Shown: positions 25,363 through 33,799, counted from the first letter of the stretch. The stretch: DNA of 64,000 nt from Ensifer sp. PDNC004 (GCF_016919405.1 NZ_CP070353.1:62001-126000), one strand, 5' to 3'. The notes: generated by a model not told the origin, from the letters alone. Translations and numbers: made by a program.

Positions 25363-26742
25363 ATGTCCGATTTCGATCTCGTTCTGAAAGGCACCGTTGT
25401 TCTCCCCGAAAGGATCGTCGAGGGCGGCCACGTGGCGGTCAGCGACGGCAAGGTGGTGCATGTCGGGCAGGGGGCGGCACCGGCGGCGCGCGAGCGGCAT
25501 GATCTCGGCAACGCGCTGATCCTGCCGGGCGCTGTCGATGCGCAGGTGCATTCGCTGTCGCAGAAGAACCAGGAAGACTTCATCTGGTCGACCCGCTCGG
25601 CAGCCGCCGGTGGCGTCACCACTATTGTCGACATGCCCTATGACGAGGGCAATCTCGTCTGCTCGGCCGACGCGCTCCGCCGCAAGATCGACCATGCGGC
25701 ACCGCAGGCGCGCGTCGATTTCGCGCTTTATGGCACGGTCGATCCGGAGGAAGGACCGGCGCGCATTCTCGAAATGGTGGAGGGCGGTGTTGCCGCTTTC
25801 AAGTTCTCGACCTTCGGCACCGACCCCAAGCGCTTCCCCCGCATTCCGGCAGCTTTGCTCGAAGATTGCTTTCGTGCGATCGCGCCGACGGGGCTTGCTG
25901 CCGGCGTGCACAACGAGGACGACGAGGCGGTGCGCGCGGCGATCGACAAGGTCAAGGCAGCCGGCATCACCGACTATCGCGCCCATGGCCTGTCGCGCCC
26001 GCCGCTGACGGAGCTGCTCGCCACCAACCAGATTTACGAGACGGGGGCGGCTACCGGCTGCCCGGCACATGTTGTGCACTGCTCGCTCGGCCGCGGGTAC
26101 GAGATCGCCGCTGCCTACCGCGCCCAGGGCTACAGGGCGACGATCGAGTGCTGCATCCACTACCTGACGCTCGACGAGGAGAGCGATGTTCGCCGTCTCG
26201 GCGGCAAGGCCAAGATCAACCCGCCGATCCGCCCGCGCGCCGAGGTGGAAAAGCTCTGGCGGCATGTGGCCGATGGCACGGTGACGATGGTCTCGACCGA
26301 TCACGTGAGCTGGTCGGAAGACCGCAAGACCAATCCGGACATGCTCGCCAATGCGTCGGGCGTGCCGGGTCTCGAAGTCATGGTGCCGCTCTTCGTCAAG
26401 GGCGCGCTGGAACGCGGCATCCCTTTGACGCGGGCGGCGGAGCTGATGGCGCTGAACCCGGCGCGGCACTTCCGCCTTGACCATAAAAAGGGCGCGCTGG
26501 AGCCCGGCAAGGATGCCGACATCATTGTCATGACGCCGGAGCCCTATGTCTATGATGCGGCGGCAAGCGGTCACAACGTTGTCGGCTGGTCGCCCTATAA
26601 CGGTATCCGGCTGCCCTGGCGGGTGGCTGCGACCTATCTGCGTGGCCGGCTTGCCTTCGATGGTCGCCAGGTCTTGGCCGAACCGGGTGTCGGACAGTTT
26701 GTCCGGCCGCTTCCAACTCTGGCGCTTCAGGAGGCGAAATGA
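25363..26742 (+). CDS. Hydantoinase/dihydropyrimidinase-like amidohydrolase, probable hydantoin-5-propionate hydrolase
   Basis: 459 residues, cyclic amidohydrolase fold. Metal-site residues are recognisable: carboxylated Lys in 'VAAFKFS' (K147), His in 'AGVHNED' (H183), His in 'AHVVHCS' (H239) and Asp in 'STDHVSW' (D313). The usual first D-x-H-x-H reads D59-A-Q61-V-H63, so one His ligand is Gln. In the ergothioneine pathway this step opens hydantoin-5-propionate to N-carbamoyl-L-glutamate. Ribosome site GGGAG. Its stop overlaps the next start (ATGA). Confidence 0.8.
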   Translation: MSDFDLVLKGTVVLPERIVEGGHVAVSDGKVVHVGQGAAPAARERHDLGNALILPGAVDAQVHSLSQKNQEDFIWSTRSAAAGGVTTIVDMPYDEGNLVCSADALRRKIDHAAPQARVDFALYGTVDPEEGPARILEMVEGGVAAFKFSTFGTDPKRFPRIPAALLEDCFRAIAPTGLAAGVHNEDDEAVRAAIDKVKAAGITDYRAHGLSRPPLTELLATNQIYETGAATGCPAHVVHCSLGRGYEIAAAYRAQGYRATIECCIHYLTLDEESDVRRLGGKAKINPPIRPRAEVEKLWRHVADGTVTMVSTDHVSWSEDRKTNPDMLANASGVPGLEVMVPLFVKGALERGIPLTRAAELMALNPARHFRLDHKKGALEPGKDADIIVMTPEPYVYDAAASGHNVVGWSPYNGIRLPWRVAATYLRGRLAFDGRQVLAEPGVGQFVRPLPTLALQEAK

Positions 26743-28019
26743 GCAAGACCGCCCACAAAGTTCCGGCCAATCTGCCCGTCAATGCGAGCCGCATTGCCGG
26801 GATCGTCAACGGTCTCGCCGGGATCACCGAGCCGGACCGGCCCTATACGCGCCGCGCCTTCACGCCGCTGTTTCTCGAAGGCCGCGCCTTTCTCGACCGG
26901 CGCTTTCGCGCCGCCGGGCTTGAAACACGGATCGACGCTGCCGGTAACCTGATCGGTCGGCGCAAGGGCAAAAAGTCGGCGCTCGGCACCATCCTGCTCG
27001 GCTCCCATTCCGACACGGTGCCGGAGGGCGGCCGCTTTGACGGCATCGCCGGCGTCGCGTCGGCGCTCGAAGTGGCGCGGGCGCTTTCCGACAACGGCAT
27101 CGAGCTCGATCATGATCTGGAGATCGTCGATTTCCTGGCGGAAGAAGTGTCTATCTTCGGCGTTTCCTGCGTCGGCAGCCGCGGCATGGCGGGCGTGCTG
27201 CCGGATGGCTGGCTCAGCCGCACGCAAGGGGATCTGAGTCTGCGGCAGGGTATCGTCGAAGTGGGCGGTGATCCGTCGCGGCTCTCGGGTTCGAAGCGCT
27301 CCGACATCAAGGCGTTCCTCGAACTGCACATCGAGCAGGGGCCGGTGCTGGAGACTGGCCGGCTCGATGTCGGGGTCGTTACCGCAATCTCGGGCATCAC
27401 TCGCATCGAGATCATCGTCGAGGGGCAGGCGGACCACGCCGGCACGACGCCGATGGGCCACCGGCGCGATGCGCTGGTCGCCGCCTCGCACCTGGTGCTG
27501 GAGATCGAGCGGCTGGCGACGGAATTTTCGCATGGCGACGGGCATTTCACCACGACGGTCGGTGAATTCTCGATCGAGCCGAACGCGGCCAATGTGGTGC
27601 CGTCTCGCGTCCGGCTGCTGATCGATGCGCGTGCCGAGCTGCGGCCGCAGATGGAGCGGTTCCTGGCAACGCTCGGCTCCCTTTGCCAGGGTGTCGCCGA
27701 GGCATCGGGCGTGACCATCCCGCCCGCCAATGTGATCTCCGACAACCACCCGACGCCGGGCGATCCGCTGTTGCTTTCGACGCTGGAAGAAAGCTGCGAC
27801 GCGATCGGAGCAAAACACCGGCGCATGGCCTCCGGCGCCGGTCACGACACCGCCTGGATGGGGCGCATCACCCGCTCGGCGATGATCTTCATTCCCTGCC
27901 TCGGCGGACGTTCGCATGCGCCAGAGGAGTGGGCCGAAAACGACGATATCGCGCTTGGCGCCGCCGTTCTCTTCGATGCGGTGAAGAGGCTCGACAAGAA
28001 ATTGCAGGAAAAGGTGTGA
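26739..28019 (+). CDS. M20 family Zn amidase, probable N-carbamoyl-L-glutamate amidohydrolase
   Basis: 426 residues of the N-carbamoyl-L-amino acid hydrolase/allantoate amidohydrolase group. Metal and substrate motifs: 'LLGSHSDTVPEGGRFDGIAG' (about 86-105), 'FLAEEVSIFGVSCVGSRGM', 'LHIEQGPVLE', 'DHAGTTPMGHRRDAL' and 'SGAGHDTAWMGRI'. It would release glutamate, CO2 and ammonia from N-carbamoyl-glutamate, the last step of the proposed route. Translationally coupled on both sides (ATGA overlap upstream, one base to the next ATG). Confidence 0.85.
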   Translation: MSKTAHKVPANLPVNASRIAGIVNGLAGITEPDRPYTRRAFTPLFLEGRAFLDRRFRAAGLETRIDAAGNLIGRRKGKKSALGTILLGSHSDTVPEGGRFDGIAGVASALEVARALSDNGIELDHDLEIVDFLAEEVSIFGVSCVGSRGMAGVLPDGWLSRTQGDLSLRQGIVEVGGDPSRLSGSKRSDIKAFLELHIEQGPVLETGRLDVGVVTAISGITRIEIIVEGQADHAGTTPMGHRRDALVAASHLVLEIERLATEFSHGDGHFTTTVGEFSIEPNAANVVPSRVRLLIDARAELRPQMERFLATLGSLCQGVAEASGVTIPPANVISDNHPTPGDPLLLSTLEESCDAIGAKHRRMASGAGHDTAWMGRITRSAMIFIPCLGGRSHAPEEWAENDDIALGAAVLFDAVKRLDKKLQEKV

Positions 28020-28020
28020 G

Positions 28021-29130
28021 ATGGGCCGGATACTGAAGGAAAAGGACGTCGAGGCGGCGGTCAAGGGCGGTTCCGTCTATGCGGCCGGCGGCGGTGGCTG
28101 GGCCGACCATGGGCGCATGCTCGGTTATGCTGCGGTCTCGATCGGCAAGCCCGAGCTCGTCTCGATCGACGAACTCGACGCGCAGGACTGGGTGGCGACG
28201 GCGGCCGCGATCGGCGCGCCGGCCTCGACCACGCCGTGGGAGATGCGCGGGGTCGACTACGTCAAGGCGGTGCAATTGCTGCAGGAGGCGCTCGGCGAAA
28301 AGCTTTCGGGCCTGATCATCGGCCAGAACGGCAAGTCCTCGACGCTCAACGGCTGGCTGCCCTCGGCGATCCTCGGCACCAAGGTGGTGGACGCGGTCGG
28401 CGATATCCGCGCGCACCCGACCGGCGACATGGGCTCGATCGGCCTTGCCGGTTCACCCGAGCCGATGATCCAGACGGCGGTCGGCGGCAACCGCGACGAG
28501 AACCGCTATATCGAGCTGGTGGTGCGCGGCGCCACCGCCAAGGTTTCGCCGATCCTGCGCACCGCTTCCGACATGTCCGGTGGCTTCATCGCCTCCTGCC
28601 GCAATCCGGTCAGGGCATCTTACGTCAAAGCCAATGCGGCGCTCGGCGGCATCTCGCTGGCGCTGGCACTCGGTGAGGCGATTATCGCTGCCGAAGCCAA
28701 GGGCGGCAGCGCCATCATCGATGCGATCGTCAAGACGACCAATGGCGCGATCCTCGCCGAGGGCACGATCACCGATAAGTCCGTCGTCTACACCAAGGAA
28801 GCCTTCGACATCGGCACCGTTACACTGGAAAAGGGGACGCTGGGGAAGGGCGCTGACTCGACGGTATTGCACGTGATGAACGAATATATGGCGGTTGACT
28901 CTGCGGAAGGCACGCGGCTTGCGACCTTCCCCGACGTCATCACGACGCTGTCGCCGGAGGGCGAACCTTTGAGCGTCGGCCAGCTGCAAGTGGGCATGAG
29001 GATCTTCGTGCTGCATGTGCCGAAGACTGTGATCCCGCTGTCTTCCAGCGTGCTGGACCCGACGGTCTATCCCTCGGTCGAAAAGGCGATGGGTATCGAG
29101 CTTGCCCGCTACGCGCTTGCAGGCAACTGA
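28021..29130 (+). CDS. DUF917 / S-methyl-thiohydantoin desulfurase family, probable thioxo-imidazolidine propionate desulfhydrase
   Basis: 369 residues. 'GSVYAAGGGGWADHGRMLGY' near the N-terminus and 'GDMGSIGLAGSPEPMIQTAVGG' and 'RNPVRASYVKANAALGGISL' in the middle are typical of DUF917, now named after a thiohydantoin desulfurase. Many members start 'GTGGGGxP..G'; here it is AGGGGWADHG. The known ergothioneine route needs a desulfhydrase turning 3-(5-oxo-2-thioxoimidazolidin-4-yl)propionate into hydantoin-5-propionate, which this gene would supply. The step assignment is inference. Confidence 0.8.
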   Translation: MGRILKEKDVEAAVKGGSVYAAGGGGWADHGRMLGYAAVSIGKPELVSIDELDAQDWVATAAAIGAPASTTPWEMRGVDYVKAVQLLQEALGEKLSGLIIGQNGKSSTLNGWLPSAILGTKVVDAVGDIRAHPTGDMGSIGLAGSPEPMIQTAVGGNRDENRYIELVVRGATAKVSPILRTASDMSGGFIASCRNPVRASYVKANAALGGISLALALGEAIIAAEAKGGSAIIDAIVKTTNGAILAEGTITDKSVVYTKEAFDIGTVTLEKGTLGKGADSTVLHVMNEYMAVDSAEGTRLATFPDVITTLSPEGEPLSVGQLQVGMRIFVLHVPKTVIPLSSSVLDPTVYPSVEKAMGIELARYALAGN

Positions 29131-29142
29131 GGGAGCTGCGCC

Positions 29143-29472
29143 ATGGTGCGCGATGCCGGACTGGAAGAGTTGATCCGCGAAGAGCTGGGCGACCGCGCCG
29201 GGCTCTCGGAAAAGGCGATGTTCGGCGGCTGGGCGTATCTGCTTCACGGCAACCTGCTGCTCGGCGCGCGCGAGGGTTCGCTGCTCGTCCGGCTCGGCAA
29301 GGGCAATGACGGCTGGGCGCTGGCGCTGCCTGATATCGAGCTGATGGTGATGAACGGGCGGGCGATGCATGGCTGGGTGCGTGCCGGGGCGGATGCCTAT
29401 GGCGATGATGCCCTGCGAAAGCGGCTGCTCGATGGGGCGATTACCTTCGTCGAGACGTTGCCGCCGAAGTGA
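29143..29472 (+). CDS. TfoX N-terminal domain protein
   Basis: 109 residues: 'SEKAMFGGWAYLLHGNLLLG' and 'LLVRLGKGNDGW' and 'MNGRAMHGWVRAG' match the TfoX/Sxy N-terminal domain, without the C-terminal half of competence Sxy. Single-domain forms are common in rhizobia with unknown role. It is 12 bases after the DUF917 gene and 43 before the urocanase-like gene, on the same strand, so it is part of the operon although no enzymatic step is missing. Confidence 0.82.
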   Translation: MVRDAGLEELIREELGDRAGLSEKAMFGGWAYLLHGNLLLGAREGSLLVRLGKGNDGWALALPDIELMVMNGRAMHGWVRAGADAYGDDALRKRLLDGAITFVETLPPK

Positions 29473-29515
29473 ACTTGGGGACCGCCCCGCCGAGACAACA
29501 ACAAGGAACGAGACG

Positions 29516-31174
29516 ATGCCCAAGGCCAATCCCCGTCATCCTGGTTTTCCCATTCCCGGCGGGCCGGAGCTGCGCGCCAAGGGCTGGCGGCAGGAAGCGC
29601 TGCTGCGGCTCCTGGAGAACGTCCTTTCGGTCGGCGAGGACCCGGACAATCTCGTCGTCTATGCAGCGCTCGGCAAGGCGGCGCGCAACTGGCCGGCGCA
29701 CCGCGCCATCGTCAAGACGCTTACCGAAATGGACGAGGACCAGACGCTCATCATCCAGTCGGGCAAGCCTGTGGGCCTGCTCAAGACTCATGCCAAGGCG
29801 CCGCTCGTCATCATGGCCAATTGCAACATCGTCGGCCAATGGGCGAAGGCCGAGGTGTTCTATGATCTGCAGCGAAAAGGGCTGATCTGCTGGGGAGGGC
29901 TGACGGCCGGCGCCTGGCAATATATCGGCAGCCAGGGGGTGATCCAGGGCACCTACGAGATCTTCATGCGCATCGCCGAACGCCGCTTCGGCGGCGATCT
30001 CTCCGGCCGTTTCGTGCTGACCGCCGGCCTCGGGGGCATGGGCGGCGCGCAGCCGCTTGCCGGCCGCATGGCGGGAGCGGCGATCCTCTGCGTCGATATC
30101 GACGCCGATCGGGCGAAGAAACGCCGGGAGATCGGCTACCTGCAGGAGATCGCGCCCGATCTCGATACGGCGCTCGCGATGATCGACGCGGCGGTCAAGG
30201 ACAAGCGGGCGCTTTCCGTCGGCCTCGTCGGCAACGCGGCGGAGATCTATCCGGAGATCGCCCGGCGCGGCATCGTGCCGGACGTGGTGACCGACCAGAC
30301 CTCGGCGCACGACCTTGTCTACGGTTACGTGCCGAAGGGCATGAGCCTCGACCAGGTGAAATCGCTGCGCGACGACGGCCAGGGACAGCTGATGGCGGCG
30401 AGCCGGGCCTCGATCGTCGAGCACGTCAAGGCGATGCTGGATTTCCAGAAAAAGGGCGCGGAAGTCTTCGACAACGGCAACCTGATCCGCACCCAGGCGC
30501 GCGAGGGCGGCGTTGCCAATGCCTTCGACATACCGATCTTCACCGAGGCCTATCTGCGCCCGCTCTTTGCCCGCGCCATCGGTCCGTTCCGCTGGATGGC
30601 GCTGTCGGGAGAGGAAAGCGATATTGCGCGGATCGACGATCTGCTGCTCGACATGTTTCCGCACAACCGCATCGTCACCAACTGGATCAGGCTTGCGCGC
30701 CAGCATATCCCTTTCGAGGGCCTGCCGGCCCGCATCGCCTGGCTCGGGCACGGGGAGCGCACGGCCCTAGCACGACGCGTCAACGAACTGGTGGCATCCG
30801 GCGAACTCAAGGGGCCGATCGCGTTCTCCCGCGACCATCTCGACGCCGGCGCCATGGCGCATCCAAACATCATGACCGAGCGGATGAAGGACGGATCGGA
30901 CGCGATCGCCGACTGGCCGCTGCTCGACGCCATGCTGCTCTGCTCGTCCATGGCCGACCTCGTCGTCGTGCATTCCGGCGGCGGCGGCTATGCCGGCTAC
31001 ATGACGAGCTGCGGCGTAACCGTTGTTGCAGACGGCACGGTCGAGGCCGACGAGCGGCTCGACTATGCGCTGACCAACGACACGTCCCTCGGCGTCATCC
31101 GCTATGCGGATGCCGGCTATGACGAGAGCTTCGAGGAGATCGCCGCCAAGGGTATCGGGCACGTGAAGGTGTAG
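29516..31174 (+). CDS. Urocanase family hydratase, probable thiourocanate hydratase
   Basis: 552 residues from the ATG at 29516 (AAGGA upstream). Urocanase blocks are plain: 'QSGKPVGLLKTHAKAPLVIM' (81-100), 'GRFVLTAGLGGMGGAQPLAG' (164-183), 'LVGNAAEIYPEI', 'VTDQTSAHDLVYGYVP' and the late 'ADAGYDE'. Differences from true HutU fall in active-site stretches: 'YGGIGKAARNW' reads Y49-A-A-L-GKAARNW, and 'GLPARICW' reads GLPARIA408W, so the well-known cysteine (410 in Pseudomonas putida HutU) is Ala. 'HHGGGVGMG' reads VHSGGGGYAG. These fit a sulfur-bearing substrate. Binds NAD+ as cofactor in the family. Confidence 0.82.
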   Translation: MPKANPRHPGFPIPGGPELRAKGWRQEALLRLLENVLSVGEDPDNLVVYAALGKAARNWPAHRAIVKTLTEMDEDQTLIIQSGKPVGLLKTHAKAPLVIMANCNIVGQWAKAEVFYDLQRKGLICWGGLTAGAWQYIGSQGVIQGTYEIFMRIAERRFGGDLSGRFVLTAGLGGMGGAQPLAGRMAGAAILCVDIDADRAKKRREIGYLQEIAPDLDTALAMIDAAVKDKRALSVGLVGNAAEIYPEIARRGIVPDVVTDQTSAHDLVYGYVPKGMSLDQVKSLRDDGQGQLMAASRASIVEHVKAMLDFQKKGAEVFDNGNLIRTQAREGGVANAFDIPIFTEAYLRPLFARAIGPFRWMALSGEESDIARIDDLLLDMFPHNRIVTNWIRLARQHIPFEGLPARIAWLGHGERTALARRVNELVASGELKGPIAFSRDHLDAGAMAHPNIMTERMKDGSDAIADWPLLDAMLLCSSMADLVVVHSGGGGYAGYMTSCGVTVVADGTVEADERLDYALTNDTSLGVIRYADAGYDESFEEIAAKGIGHVKV

Positions 31175-31476
31175 GGTAATTGCTCGGCTTTGGGGGGCGT
31201 TTCCGCCCCATCTCTGCGCTCGTCACAGAGTTCCAGCAGCGCCGCGCCGGCGGCGCGAGAACCTTTCATCCTCGCGTCGAGCAGGGGCATTCATGGCGCG
31301 GACGCGCCGTGGCTGGATGTCAGAGACGAGCACGGAAATGCGGAACTAAGTCGCAAATGCCGCCAACGTCCCGACCCGGCGCGGACATTTGAGGATTCAG
31401 CGAGGCAGGTGGACCGCTTGGAAAGCCGCTTGGAAAGCTGCCCGCCTGTGCCACTGGAAAAAAGAGAGCTTTCTGA
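31175..31476. other. Non-coding stretch, possibly a decayed intergenic repeat
   Basis: After the hairpin, 31210-31340 holds GC-rich inverted patches (GCCGCGCCGGCGGC at about 31241) and 'gtcacagag' and 'catggcgcggacgcgcc' strings of the kind seen in rhizobial mosaic repeats. Short ORFs across it lack codon or family character. Base composition falls from here on. Confidence 0.4.
31194..31209 (+). terminator. Weak hairpin after the urocanase-like gene
   Basis: GGGGCG-TTTC-CGCCCC, twenty bases after the stop. No T-run follows, so termination is uncertain. Confidence 0.4.
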
Positions 31477-31821
31477 TCAAGGGTGCTGCCACAGCCACGA
31501 ATCATTTTCGGCCACTTCCGCGCCAATTGAACGGAGTCGGTCTTTTTCGGCCGACCTCGCGTCCTTTCGTCGTTCGTAACGGGCTTCGGCGTCGCTCTCT
31601 GAAAGTTTGTCGCCATTTTGGTCGTAGTAGAAGCAGAACGAACGCGTTCTATCATCCCACTGCTTCTGATGCGGCCCTGCGAAGCATTGCTCAGAATAGA
31701 GCTGTGCTGCGGTCTGACGCGATAGGCTGTCCTTATCTTGCTCCTTCAGCCAATACGTCAGCAGCAGAAGACCAGACAGAAGGATAAAAATGCTCAAAAG
31801 ACGGGTACGTACAATTCTCAT
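31477..31821 (-). CDS. Hypothetical membrane-anchored small protein
   Basis: 114 residues. One N-terminal membrane anchor ('LLSIFILLSGLLLLTYWL', about 8-25), then a polar, charged domain with two cysteines ('YSEQCFAGP', 'SFCFYYDQNGDKLSESDAE'), probably periplasmic. A weak GGAAA precedes the ATG. The gene is less GC-rich than its surroundings and I recognise no family; possibly a recent acquisition or orphan gene. Confidence 0.45.
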   Translation of the reverse strand: MRIVRTRLLSIFILLSGLLLLTYWLKEQDKDSLSRQTAAQLYSEQCFAGPHQKQWDDRTRSFCFYYDQNGDKLSESDAEARYERRKDARSAEKDRLRSIGAEVAENDSWLWQHP

Positions 31822-32222
31822 TTCTCTGTTTCCGTTGTGATTTCAATGCCGCGAATGTCGTTTGTGGGCTTCGCCGCGCAAACTATCTTGGAGACGTTGC
31901 TGAAACTGGTGCGAAATAGATAAAACTGTCTGCGACGCTTGTGCGTGAACGGGCCGTTACAAAAAAAGGCGAAAGCTGTTGATCCTCTCTGCGTTGCGAA
32001 ACGTCGAGACACCACACTTTCGCAATTGTCGCAAATGCGCCAAACACCTTGCCGCCCAAGGCGGCGATTGTTCACTCGCGCAGGGGCGGAAAGTACACTC
32101 ACGCAGGCGATCTGCCGACGTTCCTCTCACTGTTGCTGCTGACCGCGCTCAAGCGGCACGTCGGTGTCTTGGTGTCGCTCCTGCCGCACGCTACAATGCA
32201 CGCCTCACTGCCGGAGGCGATC
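31822..32222. other. Lower-GC intergenic region without a convincing gene
   Basis: A 94-codon minus-strand frame from a GTG at 32102 to 31818 overlaps the start of the membrane-protein gene by ATGA, but has no ribosome site, an unlikely composition and no family features; I do not call it. The last 20 bases hold the GGAGG for the methyltransferase. Confidence 0.45.
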
Positions 32223-33026
32223 ATGACGTCGAGCTTCAATGTGCAGAGTGCTGCCGGCTACGAGCAGCTGATGGGGCGATGGAGCCGGCAGCTTGCGCCG
32301 CTGTTCATCGATTTTGCGGGTGTTACCGACGGTGAGCGGGTTCTGGACGTCGGCTGCGGCACGGGAAGCCTGACGTTTGCGCTGCCGCGTGCGGCCGATG
32401 TCAGCGAGATTACCGCGATCGACTTCTCGCCCGTCTTCGTCGAGGCGACGATCAAGGCGAATTCCGATCCGCGGATCAAGGTCCAGCAGGCCGACGCCTG
32501 CGCGCTGCCCTTTGCCGATGCGTCCTTCGACCGGGCGCTGGCGCTGCTGGTGCTGCACTTCGTGCCGGAAGCCGGCAAGGCTGTTGCCGAAATGCGCCGC
32601 GTCGTGCGGCCGGGCGGTGTCGTTGCGGCCGCTGTGTGGGATCACTTCGGCGGCATGCCGGGCATGCGCATGGTGCTCGATGTGGCGGCGATGCTGGATG
32701 GCAATGCCGAGCAGGTGCGCAGCCGCTACTGTTTCCAGCCGATGATGCGGCCGGGCGAAATGATGCAGAGTTTCGTCGCGAATGGGCTCACGGACGTCGA
32801 GCAGACCTCGCTCCTGATCCGCATGGACTATCAGTCCTTCGCCGATTTCTGGGAGCCGATCTCTGCGGGCGAGGGGCCGCTGGGCAAGTATGTCGGCTCG
32901 CTGGATGCGGGGATGCGGGCGAAGCTCGACGCGGCCATTCGCGCCGCCTACGAAGCCGGCCAGCCGGATGGGCCGCGGTCCTTTGCGGCGGTTGCGTGGG
33001 CTTGCCGGGGTATTGTCCCGTCCTAA
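32223..33026 (+). CDS. Class I SAM-dependent methyltransferase (Methyltransf_11 type)
   Basis: 267 residues from the ATG at 32223 (GGAGG upstream; longer in-frame readings enter the low-GC spacer). Motif I 'VLDVGCGTGSLTFALP' (about 41-56), acidic post-I 'ITAIDFSPVFVEA', motif II region 'ADACALPFADASFDRALALL' (about 88-107) and 'RVVRPGGVVAAAVWD'. 'GYEQLMGRWSRQLAPLFIDF' at the N-terminus is shared with many rhizobial methyltransferases of unknown substrate. Convergent with the SDR gene, 7 bases apart. Confidence 0.88.
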   Translation: MTSSFNVQSAAGYEQLMGRWSRQLAPLFIDFAGVTDGERVLDVGCGTGSLTFALPRAADVSEITAIDFSPVFVEATIKANSDPRIKVQQADACALPFADASFDRALALLVLHFVPEAGKAVAEMRRVVRPGGVVAAAVWDHFGGMPGMRMVLDVAAMLDGNAEQVRSRYCFQPMMRPGEMMQSFVANGLTDVEQTSLLIRMDYQSFADFWEPISAGEGPLGKYVGSLDAGMRAKLDAAIRAAYEAGQPDGPRSFAAVAWACRGIVPS

Positions 33027-33033
33027 CGGCTCG

Positions 33034-33795
33034 CTACACCACCGTCTCGCCGCCATCGACCACCAGGATCTGGCCGGTCATGTAGGAGGAGCGGTCGGAA
33101 ACGAGGAAGAGGATCGACTCGGCGATCTCGTCGACGCTGGCCCAGCGGCCGAGCGGCACCTTTTCGCGGATATAGGATTCGATCGCGCCGCGGCCGCCCA
33201 TCTGGGCGATGAAAGGCTCGTTGAAGGGCGTGTCGACCCAGCCGGGGCAGAGCGCGTTGACGCGGATGCCGTGGCGGGCGTAGTCGCCGGCCATCTGCTT
33301 GGTCATGGCAATGACGGCGTGTTTGGTGGTCGTATAGGCGATCATCTCGCGGTCGTAGAGCACGCCCGAGGAAGAGGACGTGTTGAGGATGACGCCGCGG
33401 CCGGCAGCCCGCATCGACGGCATGACCAGGCGCGCCGCCATGAAATGGGCGCGCACATTGAGGTTCCAGGAACGGTCGAAGCCTGCGACTTCGACCTCCT
33501 CCAGATCGCCTGCAACCTGCGCGCCGGCGTGATTGTGCAGGATGTCGATGCGACGGTGGCGGTAGAGGATGTCGGCGATGCCGTCGGAAAGGGCGGCGTC
33601 ATCCGTCACGTCGATCGCCAGCGCCTCGGCGCTGCCGCCCTTCGCGGCGATGTCTTCCACGGCGGTTACTGCTGCCGAAAGGCTGCGGTCGACCACGACG
33701 ACATGGGCGCCTTCGCGCGCCATGATGGCCGCACCCGCCTGACCGATCCCGGAGCCCGCTCCGGTCACGATCGCGACCCGGTCTTTCAGGATCAT
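33034..33795 (-). CDS. Short-chain dehydrogenase/reductase
   Basis: 253 residues. Rossmann 'IVTGAGSGIGQAGAAI' (about 9-24), 'LHNHAGAQ' at the NNAG position, catalytic Ser in 'NTSSSSG', the YTTTK motif in 'MIAYTTTKHAVIAMT', and 'PGWVDTPFNEPF'. A complete classical SDR. It is the last gene of the polyamine-type ABC operon (4 bases after the permease), so it probably oxidises the imported compound or a product of it. Confidence 0.9.
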   Translation of the reverse strand: MILKDRVAIVTGAGSGIGQAGAAIMAREGAHVVVVDRSLSAAVTAVEDIAAKGGSAEALAIDVTDDAALSDGIADILYRHRRIDILHNHAGAQVAGDLEEVEVAGFDRSWNLNVRAHFMAARLVMPSMRAAGRGVILNTSSSSGVLYDREMIAYTTTKHAVIAMTKQMAGDYARHGIRVNALCPGWVDTPFNEPFIAQMGGRGAIESYIREKVPLGRWASVDEIAESILFLVSDRSSYMTGQILVVDGGETVV

Positions 33796-33799
33796 GGTT

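Noticed and set aside
29516..31174. Annotation as ordinary urocanate hydratase (hutU)
   Set aside because: Active-site positions differ from HutU and the neighbours handle hydantoin and carbamoyl intermediates, not imidazolone propionate.
31190..31579. 129-codon plus-strand frame in the low-GC spacer
   Set aside because: Overlaps the more credible minus-strand gene and shows no ribosome site or domain.
31818..32102. 94-codon minus-strand frame overlapping the small membrane-protein gene
   Set aside because: GTG start without ribosome site, no family feature, composition unlike a protein; only its ATGA overlap spoke for it.
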